Part shown: one piece after another, positions 1-5,231 of the stretch
Numbering within the stretch: the first letter of the stretch is position 1
How the letters are laid out: every line of letters starts with the position of its first letter
Source of the DNA: Burkholderiaceae bacterium
GTDB taxonomy: Bacteria; Pseudomonadota; Gammaproteobacteria; Burkholderiales; Burkholderiaceae_E
Reading direction: 5' to 3'
Assembly (NCBI GenBank): GCA_023258775.1
Contig: JALQWJ010000125.1
Coordinates: forward strand, 1-5,231
DNA length: 5,231 nt
The notes under the pieces: generated by a model
Databases searched by the model: none
Seen by the model: the letters and a program-made list of their open reading frames with translations, nothing else
What the model was told of the DNA's origin: nothing
Position numbers and translations under genes: made by a program

Positions 1-613
1 ATCGTGTGTCGATCGCGCGGTGGAGATGCCCGCAAATAATACGTTCTATATTCGAAAATTTTCTAATAATCTGAGCAAACTCTGCTCGTCCATGCAGAAG
101 CCCAATTTCATCCATATGGCCGATTTGAGTCAGAAAGGGCGGATGATGCATCGCTATAACAACCGGGCGGTCAACGCAAGCAAGCAGGCTTTCTTCCAAC
201 CAGGCAAGACCGTGCGCATCGATAGCACCAAAACTTTGCCCAGCAAGCGTGCTGTCAAGTGCTATCAATTGCAGATCACCAACATCGACCGAAAAATGTG
301 CTGGACCAGAGACGCCGAGGTATGAATGGTCGGGGAAGCTGCGGCGCAGGTTGATAACGCAGTCATGATTGCCTGGCATCAAAAAAATAGGGCAAACAAG
401 TGGCGTGAGCAACTCGCGCAGGTGCAAATACTCGGACTCGCGCCCGAAATCACAAAGATCGCCTGTAATGACCACGGCGCTTGGCGCCTGGGGACATCGA
501 AGGATGGTATCAATTGCGCGACTCAGATAGGGTGCGGTATCAAGCCTTCCATAGGCCTTGCGCCCAGGTTCGCGGATGTGTAGATCGCTTAATTGAAAAA
601 GATAAGTGCTCAT
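1..613 (-). CDS. GpdQ-like binuclear metallophosphodiesterase (3' end outside window)
   Basis: Probable cytoplasmic phosphodiesterase of the calcineurin-like metallophosphoesterase superfamily, cutting glycerophosphodiesters or similar phosphodiesters. The frame is open from the ATG at 613 to the window edge and gives 204 residues with every superfamily motif in order: SDLHI (Asp10, His12), GDLCD (Asp52), GNHD (Asn82, His83), MHHPP (His156, His157) and GHLH (His196, His198). These match the metal ligands of Enterobacter GpdQ (Asp8, His10, Asp50, Asn80, His156, His195, His197) in order and almost exactly in spacing. The Tyr-Gly segment near residue 21 and the Met-Asp after MHHPP also resemble GpdQ more than the cAMP phosphodiesterase CpdA. 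GpdQ is about 274 residues, so roughly 70 C-terminal residues lie beyond the window. The ATG overlaps the ATPase stop by one base (TGATG) and has a strong GGAGG site, so it is the last visible gene of the transporter operon. The family is certain; the substrate is inferred, and CpdA-type activity is the main alternative. Confidence 0.9.
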   Translation of the reverse strand, partial: MSTYLFQLSDLHIREPGRKAYGRLDTAPYLSRAIDTILRCPQAPSAVVITGDLCDFGRESEYLHLRELLTPLVCPIFLMPGNHDCVINLRRSFPDHSYLGVSGPAHFSVDVGDLQLIALDSTLAGQSFGAIDAHGLAWLEESLLACVDRPVVIAMHHPPFLTQIGHMDEIGLLHGRAEFAQIIRKFSNIERIICGHLHRAIDTR

Positions 614-1677
614 CATTCGCCTCCGAAAGTCTTAAGCGCAGTTGGGTTAACTTCAATTTGTACCGGATCATCCACGCGAAGTGGACAGTCCCTTGCCCTT
701 TGAACCTTTAATTCGATTCCCTCGGGTGTTATCACTCGAAGCTGAATTCGATCGCCAAGAAAGGCGCGGTGAACCACGCGCCCAAGACCGCGTTCAGTCA
801 AATCGCCGTCAACAGCATAAAGGTCGATGTCCTCGGGTCGAATCAATACCTCGCGACCTGAGCCTGCATCGGCCGCTATGTCGAGCCAGGCGCCGCCAAG
901 TCGAATGCCGCGCCGCCCATCAGGGTTCTTGATCAGACGAACACTGTTCATTTGACCAAGAAACGAAGCAACAAAGGGATTGGCGGGCGATCGGTATAGT
1001 TCTTCGGCGGTACCGAGCTGAACCACTTCGCCTTGATTCATCACCGCGAGCCGATCAGCGATGGCCATGGCCTCTTGCTGGTCGTGGGTGACGTGAATGG
1101 CCGTGATATTCAAGCGGCGTAGTAACTCGGCAAGTTCATCGCGCAAGGATTCTTTGAGTTTTGCATCCAGGGCGGTCAAAGGCTCGTCGAGCAACAAGAC
1201 GCGTGGCCTAATTGCAATGGCCCGTGCCAGAGCAACCCGCTGGCGCTGGCCGCCCGAAATTTCACCGGGACGCTTATGCTCGAGTCCGCTCAAGCGAACG
1301 AGCTCGAGAAGTTCGGCAAGTCTCGCCTGAATCGCTGCATGAGAAATGCCGCGAATCCTTAAGCCATAAGTGATGTTTGCCGCCAGGTCCATGTGGGGAA
1401 AGAGCGCATAGTGCTGGAACACCATGCCAATTTGCCTTTTTTCAGGTGGGAGGTTTGTTACTTCGTCGGGTCCAAAATAAATCCTCGTACCGGGGTTTGG
1501 AATCTCCAAGCCTGCGATCATGCGCAGTAGGGTGGTTTTGCCGCAACCTGAAGGTCCGAGCAGAGCAAGAATTTCGCCGGGTGAAATCTCAAGCTGTGTG
1601 CTGCGCAGACCAATTGTTCCATCCGGATAGGTTTTAGAGCAATTTTGAATGCTGATCGCTGTTTGTTTAGTGGGCAT
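613..1677 (-). CDS. ABC importer ATP-binding subunit (PotA/FbpC/PhnT type)
   Basis: Cytoplasmic ATPase that powers the importer with the two upstream permeases. From the ATG at 1677 the protein has 354 residues, usual for the family. It shows an A-loop Tyr17, Walker A GPSGCGKT (41-48), Q-loop Gln88, an ISGGQ signature (140-144, Ile for the usual Leu), Walker B VLLLDEP (160-166), D-loop TALD (168-171) and H-loop His198. Residues from about 230 to the end form a TOBE-type regulatory domain, including RPED at 280-283 as in MalK/PotA/FbpC relatives. An in-frame TTG at 1689 would add four residues; I prefer the ATG because it is the standard codon and neither site has a convincing ribosome binding site. 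The gene overlaps the preceding permease by 11 bases, indicating translational coupling, and its TGA overlaps the next ATG. All catalytic motifs are intact. Substrate cannot be read from this subunit. Confidence 0.95.
   Translation of the reverse strand: MPTKQTAISIQNCSKTYPDGTIGLRSTQLEISPGEILALLGPSGCGKTTLLRMIAGLEIPNPGTRIYFGPDEVTNLPPEKRQIGMVFQHYALFPHMDLAANITYGLRIRGISHAAIQARLAELLELVRLSGLEHKRPGEISGGQRQRVALARAIAIRPRVLLLDEPLTALDAKLKESLRDELAELLRRLNITAIHVTHDQQEAMAIADRLAVMNQGEVVQLGTAEELYRSPANPFVASFLGQMNSVRLIKNPDGRRGIRLGGAWLDIAADAGSGREVLIRPEDIDLYAVDGDLTERGLGRVVHRAFLGDRIQLRVITPEGIELKVQRARDCPLRVDDPVQIEVNPTALKTFGGE
620..624 (-). promoter_or_regulatory. Ribosome binding site of the phosphodiesterase gene
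   Basis: GGAGG on the minus strand lies 6 nt before the ATG at 613, inside the last codons of the ATPase gene. It fixes the start of the phosphodiesterase and is the strongest Shine-Dalgarno sequence seen in the operon, so this enzyme is probably translated independently of, as well as coupled to, the ATPase. Confidence 0.75.
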
Positions 1678-2452
1678 ATCGCTTCGCAAGCATTCGTTCG
1701 CTTAATTGCATGAGCCACAAAAGCGGGAGCACCACAATCAAAAAGACAAAGGTATACGCTGAGCCGATTTCAATACGCATCGAGGCATAGCTGTCAGCAA
1801 GGCCCACTGGTAGCGTTCGAGTGAGCGGGGTGTGTAGCATCCAGGTGAGATTGAACTCACCGATTGAAAGTGTAAATACCATCAGTGCCCCGCTGAGGAC
1901 TGCGGGAAGCACCGCAGGAATCAAGACCCCTAAGAATCGCTGTTTGAAGCTTGCCCCAAGTGTTGACGCGGCTTCTTCCATCGTTCGCAATTCGGGCCGC
2001 CGAAATGCTGCCGTGAGTACTCTCACCATAAATGGCATGGTGAAGATCACATGACCTGCCAGGATGAACGCAGCGTGCTGTCTAAAACCGCGAAACTCCC
2101 CGTAGACCAGAATGAGGGCGAGGGCTGTTGCAAGTCCGGGTACCGCAACAGGAAGTGTTATCAGTTCTTCAAACCATAGCGCCCAGGTTCGCTTGGAGCG
2201 CGCCAGCGCATAAGCGCAGGGCAGGCCGATCAGAATCGTACAAATCACAGCGGCGCTTGCAATGCCAATTGAGGCAAGTACGGTTGATCCATAGCCGCGC
2301 CACACTTCAAGCAGCCACTGCAGGGTGAATCCACCGCGCCAGCCAAGCGCGTAATTCTGCATGAAGCCAGCCGATACCGATAGCAGTACCGGCCCAAGCA
2401 TAAACACGCCAACGAGCAGACAAAGCGCAGCCAAATAAGGGTTGGTACGCAT
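1667..2452 (-). CDS. ABC importer inner-membrane permease, second subunit (PotC-like)
   Basis: Inner-membrane permease of the binding-protein-dependent transport superfamily, 261 residues. About six hydrophobic segments are visible, near residues 7-29, 58-84, 95-118, 127-150, 180-197 and 232-251. The cytoplasmic EAA loop that docks on the ATPase starts at Glu159 (EEAASTLGAS) and runs to about 180, with the expected Gly and a following Ile-Pro. Length and topology fit the PotC/second-permease type. The ATG at 2452 lies 6 bases after the stop of the first permease. No clear Shine-Dalgarno sequence is seen, so translation probably relies on reinitiation. It forms a heterodimer with the first permease; the two share the fold but are clearly different in sequence. 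Substrate class is unresolved: polyamine, Fe3+, aminoethylphosphonate and phosphodiester importers all use this type. Confidence 0.93.
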   Translation of the reverse strand: MRTNPYLAALCLLVGVFMLGPVLLSVSAGFMQNYALGWRGGFTLQWLLEVWRGYGSTVLASIGIASAAVICTILIGLPCAYALARSKRTWALWFEELITLPVAVPGLATALALILVYGEFRGFRQHAAFILAGHVIFTMPFMVRVLTAAFRRPELRTMEEAASTLGASFKQRFLGVLIPAVLPAVLSGALMVFTLSIGEFNLTWMLHTPLTRTLPVGLADSYASMRIEIGSAYTFVFLIVVLPLLWLMQLSERMLAKRYAH

Positions 2453-2458
2453 GGCTGA

Positions 2459-3274
2459 TCAGATGCCTAGTGCGAGGCTGCCTGCGCGGCGCCGGGCCAG
2501 GGCAAGTGCAGCCCAGGTAACAAGGCCCAGACTGATCGATAGCGATGCAGCGACCGCGAAGTTCGCATAATTGGTGAATTCGCTATAAATCGTGATCGGC
2601 AGTACTTCGAATTTGCTTGCTAGTGTGAAGGCTGTTCCGAATGCGCCCATCGCGGTTGCAAAGATGATCGCACCGCAAGCCAGTGTGGTCGGCGCCAGTT
2701 CAGGAATCCAGATGTCACGAATAATCTGCCAGCGGTTGGCGCCGAGTATTCGGGCCGATTCTTCGAGCGAGCGGTCGATGCTTTGTGCGGCGGCAGCATA
2801 GGCACTGATGGCCCGGGGTAGTGAGAAGTAAACATAGGCAAGAAAAAGCCCAATGAATTGATAGGCAAATGTCCAACGCCCTAATCCCAAGCTGTCGCTA
2901 AGGCTCGGGATCAGACCTTGTCGACCACCTAGCAAGATCACAAAAAAACCAATAATTACGCCTGGAAATGACAAAGGCATCGTCAGTGCCGAAAGGAACA
3001 TGGCGCGGCCAACAAACTTGTGGCGAGCTAGAAAAACACCGACCGCGCCGCCAAGTGCGAGGCTAATCGCCGTTACCGCAAGCGATAAGGCCACAGTATT
3101 AAAGAGGCTTAGCAAATAGTTTGTATTTGTCAGAACGATGAAATAAGTGTCCCAGGCTTTTTCGGCTGGCAGCGCGAAAAGTCGCGCCATCGGGAGCAGC
3201 CAAAAGGCAAAAAACACGACAATGGCCGGCACAGCACAAAACTGCTGCCACCGGCTCGTCGTGTAAAAAGCCAT
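2459..3274 (-). CDS. ABC importer inner-membrane permease, first subunit (PotB-like)
   Basis: Inner-membrane permease, 271 residues, partner of the following gene. Hydrophobic segments lie near residues 12-33, 58-84, 92-118, 138-160, 195-217 and 240-260, consistent with six membrane spans. The EAA loop begins at Glu171 (EESARILGAN) and ends with Ile190-Pro191, the coupling helix for the ATPase. The short N-terminus before the first span contains Arg8. The ATG at 3274 is the first in frame and gives the usual length, but has no obvious Shine-Dalgarno sequence. It follows the binding-protein gene after a 60-nt spacer with a potential hairpin, which may lower permease expression relative to the binding protein. 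The family assignment is secure; the substrate is not readable from the sequence. Confidence 0.93.
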   Translation of the reverse strand: MAFYTTSRWQQFCAVPAIVVFFAFWLLPMARLFALPAEKAWDTYFIVLTNTNYLLSLFNTVALSLAVTAISLALGGAVGVFLARHKFVGRAMFLSALTMPLSFPGVIIGFFVILLGGRQGLIPSLSDSLGLGRWTFAYQFIGLFLAYVYFSLPRAISAYAAAAQSIDRSLEESARILGANRWQIIRDIWIPELAPTTLACGAIIFATAMGAFGTAFTLASKFEVLPITIYSEFTNYANFAVAASLSISLGLVTWAALALARRRAGSLALGI

Positions 3275-3296
3275 CGCGGTCGCGATTCTTCAGTGT

Positions 3297-3330
3297 AAGT
3301 GCATCACCAACTGAGCGATTTAACGCACTT
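3297..3330 (-). other. Predicted intercistronic RNA hairpin after the binding-protein gene
   Basis: Read on the minus strand, AAGTGC (3330-3325) pairs perfectly with GCACTT (3302-3297). Inside it ATCGC (3319-3315) pairs with GTGAT (3307-3303) with one G-U pair, around a 7-nt loop. The inner right arm abuts the outer right arm, so the two stems stack with a single 5-nt bulge. There is no T-run after it, so it does not look like a Rho-independent terminator. Hairpins at this place in importer operons often protect the binding-protein mRNA from 3' decay; that role is inferred here. Confidence 0.4.
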
Positions 3331-3347
3331 CCATCTAACGTACTTCC
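3318..3347 (-). repeat. 15-bp imperfect tandem duplication spanning the binding-protein stop codon
   Basis: Two adjacent 15-bp units read GGAAGTACGTTAGAT (3347-3333) and GGAAGTGCGTTAAAT (3332-3318) on the minus strand and match at 13 of 15 bases. The period keeps the frame: the first unit encodes Glu-Val-Arg-stop (TAG) and the second Glu-Val-Arg-stop (TAA). The second copy also supplies the left arm of the hairpin that follows. Confidence 0.7.
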
Positions 3348-4366
3348 TTTAAGTAGCGTTCAGAAAAGGCTTTTTGTACTTCTGCCATTTTCCCGTAATC
3401 GACGGTCCTTGCGCGGGCGTATTCGCTCGCTGGCAGGAAACGCGACTGAACCTCTTTAGGAATCGCAGCGGCGCGCACTGGCCGAAGGTAGGCATTAGCC
3501 CAAATCGCTTGGCCTTCGTCTGAAAGTACAAAATCAAGTACTTTTTTGCCGTTTTCTGCCTGCGGGCCTTTGTTGACAAGACTCATCACATAGGGGACGA
3601 CAACACTGCCCTCGGCTGGGATGACGAACTCGACATTTGCCTTATCTTTGTACTTGGCGCGATATGCGTTGAAGTCATAATCCAGCAAGATTGCAATCTC
3701 ACCGGAGAGCACGCGAGCGTAAGACGTTTGCTTGGGTACGATCGGCTCATTTTTCATGAGGTTTTTGAAGTAATCAATCGCCGGGCCGAAGTTATCAAGA
3801 CTTCCGCCTCTGGCCTGATTAATGGCAACCGCGCCGACATAGCCCACGAAGGCCGATGCTGGATCGAGGTAGCCAATCAAACCCTTGTATTCGGGTTTGA
3901 GCAAATCACTCCACGATCTTGGAATCGGCTTTCCTTTAAGCGCATCGACATTCACCATGAAACCGAGCGTTCCAGAATGGATAGTGAACCAATAACCGTC
4001 GGGGTCTTTTAGGCCGTTGGGTACATCGGCCCACTGAGCGGGCTTATAACTTGTTACTACACCTTCCTTGCGTGCCTGGATACCAAAGGTCACGCCTAAG
4101 TAGGTCACATCGGCCACCGGATTTGCCTTTTCGGCAACGAGCTGGGCCAGCGATTGACCTGAGTTTTTATTATCTGGGGGAACGGTGATCCCGGTCTTCG
4201 CCTTAATGGCCTTAAGTTGCGAGGCCCAATCGGCCCATTCGGGTGGACAGTTATAACAAATGGCGCTTTGTGCGATCGCCGAAGTGCTTGCAAATCCTAG
4301 CGTTGACAGTGCGGCAAGCGGCAATAAGATCGCACGAAGATATGATTTTAGTAAATAGAACAACAT
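3335..4366 (-). CDS. Periplasmic solute-binding protein of the ABC importer
   Basis: Secreted receptor that captures the ligand and delivers it to the two permeases; 343 residues. A Sec signal peptide is clear: Lys7 and Arg11, a hydrophobic stretch around 12-26, and a likely cut after Ala-Ile-Ala at 32. The mature chain begins near a CYNC motif (Cys37, Cys40) that could form a disulfide. The rest looks like a two-lobe family 1/6 extracellular binding protein of the Fe3+/polyamine/aminoethylphosphonate kind, with a hinge-region segment around 128-142 (Ser131-Gly-Thr-Leu-Gly), SWSDLLKPEYKG (151-162) and a late VLDFVLSDEGQ helix (276-286), all typical of the group. No lipobox is present at the cleavage site, so it should be soluble. 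The ATG at 4366 has AGGGA 6 nt upstream. As first gene of the operon it is presumably the most highly expressed. The ligand is unknown; the downstream phosphodiesterase suggests an organophosphate. Confidence 0.92.
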   Translation of the reverse strand: MLFYLLKSYLRAILLPLAALSTLGFASTSAIAQSAICYNCPPEWADWASQLKAIKAKTGITVPPDNKNSGQSLAQLVAEKANPVADVTYLGVTFGIQARKEGVVTSYKPAQWADVPNGLKDPDGYWFTIHSGTLGFMVNVDALKGKPIPRSWSDLLKPEYKGLIGYLDPASAFVGYVGAVAINQARGGSLDNFGPAIDYFKNLMKNEPIVPKQTSYARVLSGEIAILLDYDFNAYRAKYKDKANVEFVIPAEGSVVVPYVMSLVNKGPQAENGKKVLDFVLSDEGQAIWANAYLRPVRAAAIPKEVQSRFLPASEYARARTVDYGKMAEVQKAFSERYLKEVR

Positions 4367-4372
4367 AGGACT

Positions 4373-4377
4373 TCCCT
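4373..4377 (-). promoter_or_regulatory. Ribosome binding site of the solute-binding protein gene
   Basis: AGGGA on the minus strand stands 6 nt before the ATG at 4366. It supports this start and is much better than the sites before the two permeases, in line with a binding protein made in excess over the membrane subunits. Confidence 0.6.
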
Positions 4378-4423
4378 GATGGTGGCGGTTGGATGAGAGC
4401 TACGACCCCTTAATCTTCGACAC

Positions 4424-4440
4424 TTTCAGTGAAATACTGA
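4424..4440. repeat. Two overlapping inverted repeats, possible operator
   Basis: TTTCAGTGAAA (4424-4434) is a perfect palindrome around one central base. It overlaps TCAGTGAAATACTGA (4426-4440), whose 5-bp arms TCAGT and ACTGA flank a 5-nt spacer. The site lies 58-74 bp before the binding-protein start, where a regulator of the transporter operon would bind. Short arms mean chance cannot be excluded. Confidence 0.35.
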
Positions 4441-4501
4441 TGACGTCGTCCTATCGGCAGTCCTCGCGTCCGATCGACATTCGGCCGTCATTAAGACCCT
4501 T

Positions 4502-4507
4502 TATACT
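4502..4507 (+). promoter_or_regulatory. Possible -10 box for fabI
   Basis: TATACT matches TATAAT at five of six positions and lies about 80 nt before the FabI start. No good -35 is found at the standard 16-18 nt spacing; TCGACA at 4474-4479 is 22 nt away, which is too far. Without a -35 this would be a weak or activator-dependent promoter, and it may be a chance match. Confidence 0.3.
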
Positions 4508-4533
4508 GTAGGGGAACAAGACCTCATCATGCC

Positions 4534-4553
4534 CTCGAGTTTTTAGTTTCGAG
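4534..4553 (+). repeat. Short inverted repeat before fabI
   Basis: CTCGAG (4534-4539) can pair with TTCGAG (4548-4553) as a 6-bp stem with one G-U pair and an 8-nt T-rich loop. It ends three bases before the alternative ATG at 4557, where it would hinder initiation, and about 33 nt before the preferred ATG at 4587. It has no T-run after it, so it is not a terminator. Confidence 0.25.
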
Positions 4554-4586
4554 CGCATGTCATCTTTCTTTTTGCCGAGTCCGATC

Positions 4587-5231
4587 ATGAGTGAACCTGA
4601 AGCTATTGCCCCAAGTCATCGCGATCCACTGCCCAAAATCTGGGACGAGAACAGCAAAATCGGCGACATGCTGCGTGGTCGGCGCGGCTTGATTGTGGGC
4701 GTTGCCAACGAGCACAGCATTGCCTTTGGCTGTGCTGCCAAGTTGCGTGGCTTTGGCGCTGAAGTCGCATTAACCTACTTAAATGCTAAGGCAAAGCCTT
4801 ATGTTGAGCCGCTTGCCAAACAGATCGGCGCTTCGATGCTACTTCCTCTCGATGTGGCTGAGGAATCGGCGGTGGCAAGCATGTTTGAGCAGATCAAGGC
4901 TCAGTGGGGTTATCTTGATTTCATTATTCATTCAATAGCGTTTGCACCAAAAGACGATTTGCACGGTCGAATTGTTGACTGCTCGCGCGAAGGTTTCTTG
5001 CAGGCGATGCAAATCTCCTGCCATTCCTTTGTCGAACTTGCCCATCACGCCGAGCCGCTGATGAGGCCGGGTGGTGCACTTGTTACGATGAGTTATTACG
5101 GTGCCGACAAGGTCGTTCAGAACTACAACATGATGGGCCCCGTGAAGGCTGCACTTGAGTCAACGGTTCGCTATATGGCGCATGAACTAGGTCAATCCAA
5201 GATCAGGGTCTACGCCGTATCGCCGGGCCCG
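4587..5231 (+). CDS. fabI: Enoyl-[acyl-carrier-protein] reductase, FabI family (3' end outside window)
   Basis: NAD(P)H-dependent reductase of the last step of fatty-acid elongation, reducing trans-2-enoyl-ACP; cytoplasmic, an atypical short-chain dehydrogenase. The 215 residues present show the FabI nucleotide loop GVANEHSIAFG (38-48), an aspartate-valine cofactor contact (Asp89-Val90), HSIAFAP (115-121), and the active site Tyr170, Tyr180 and Lys187 with exactly the spacing of E. coli Tyr146, Tyr156 and Lys163. The fragment ends at SPGP, so about 60 residues with the substrate-binding loop are missing. Start is uncertain: ATG at 4587 gives about 25 residues more than E. coli FabI; ATG 4557 adds ten more; ATG 4668 (Met28) gives the E. 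coli length. None has a good ribosome binding site. Ala118 replaces the Gly equivalent to E. coli Gly93. It is divergent from the transporter and probably functionally independent. It may be one of two FabI-type enzymes in the genome. Confidence 0.92.
   Translation, partial: MSEPEAIAPSHRDPLPKIWDENSKIGDMLRGRRGLIVGVANEHSIAFGCAAKLRGFGAEVALTYLNAKAKPYVEPLAKQIGASMLLPLDVAEESAVASMFEQIKAQWGYLDFIIHSIAFAPKDDLHGRIVDCSREGFLQAMQISCHSFVELAHHAEPLMRPGGALVTMSYYGADKVVQNYNMMGPVKAALESTVRYMAHELGQSKIRVYAVSPGP

Larger units (their letters stand above)
4367..4586. promoter_or_regulatory. Divergent intergenic region between transporter operon and fabI
   Basis: This 220-nt non-coding stretch separates two divergent genes and should hold both promoters. 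Visible items are the overlapping inverted repeats at 4424-4440, a TATACT at 4502-4507 facing fabI, and a short inverted repeat at 4534-4553. For the transporter I see no hexamer pair close to the sigma-70 consensus. On the minus strand at about 4446-4429, ACGTCATCAGTATTTCAC has a Pho-box-like layout (two TCA-containing 7-mers 4 nt apart), matching the enterobacterial consensus at only about 9 of 14 repeat positions. Phosphate control is therefore possible but not shown. If the FabI start is really at 4557, the region is 30 nt shorter. Confidence 0.5.

Noticed and set aside
20..711. Plus-strand open frames of 76-101 codons at the left end
   Set aside because: They lie opposite the phosphodiesterase and the end of the ATPase gene, whose minus-strand frames carry complete family motifs; the plus-strand peptides show none.
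1678..1689. TTG start four codons upstream for the ATPase
   Set aside because: The frame is open, but TTG is a rarer start, no ribosome binding site favours it, and ATG at 1677 preserves the domain fully.
1518..1718. Minus-strand 66-codon frame across the permease/ATPase junction
   Set aside because: It is out of frame with both well-supported genes and has no recognisable features.
3297..3330. Rho-independent terminator after the binding-protein gene
   Set aside because: The stem is AT-rich, bulged and lacks a following T-run, and the downstream permeases need the transcript.
2592..4293. Other short frames on both strands inside the permease and binding-protein genes
   Set aside because: All are shadows of genes with clear membrane, EAA-loop or signal-peptide features.
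613..4366. Firm naming as a Fe3+ (FbpABC), polyamine (PotABCD) or aminoethylphosphonate (PhnSTUV) importer
   Set aside because: The subunits fit all these groups; no phn catabolic gene is in the window, and the phosphodiesterase points elsewhere. Product names were kept generic.
4534..4553. Terminator or riboswitch before fabI
   Set aside because: It is only a 6-bp stem without a T-run or any known riboswitch core.

Overview
The window reads as a piece of a Gram-negative proteobacterial chromosome, most likely a betaproteobacterium. That assignment is tentative: it rests on the style of the FabI and transporter proteins, the moderate GC content and the tight operon packing, with no marker gene present. 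There are six protein-coding genes. Two of them run off the edges, so a simple stop-to-stop ORF search would miss them.

Positions 4366 down to 1 (minus strand) hold one compact operon, in transcription order. It encodes a periplasmic solute-binding protein (4366-3335), two inner-membrane permeases (3274-2459 and 2452-1667), an ABC ATPase with a C-terminal TOBE-type domain (1677-613), and a GpdQ-like binuclear metallophosphodiesterase (613 to beyond position 1, incomplete). Junctions are tight: a 6-base gap, an 11-base overlap and a 1-base TGATG overlap. The exception is a 60-nt spacer after the binding-protein gene, which contains a predicted hairpin and an in-frame tandem duplication of the stop region. 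The proteins look like Fe3+/polyamine/aminoethylphosphonate-type importers. The last gene suggests the real cargo is a phosphodiester or related organophosphate, imported and then hydrolysed in the cytoplasm. The order (binding protein, permease, permease, ATPase, phosphodiesterase) parallels E. coli ugpBAECQ, but the final enzyme belongs to an unrelated fold.

Positions 4367-4586 are a divergent intergenic region. It contains two overlapping short inverted repeats (possible operator), a -10-like TATACT facing the right-hand gene, and a weak hairpin near that gene's start.

Positions 4587-5231 (plus strand) carry the first 215 codons of an enoyl-ACP reductase of the FabI family. It has an intact Tyr/Tyr/Lys active site, an N-terminal extension relative to E. 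coli FabI, and Ala at the position equivalent to E. coli Gly93. It is probably unrelated in function to the transporter and shares only the promoter region.

No RNA genes, mobile elements or CRISPR arrays are visible. I do not see a wholly new system. The best candidate for something under-described is the transporter coupled to the metallophosphodiesterase.
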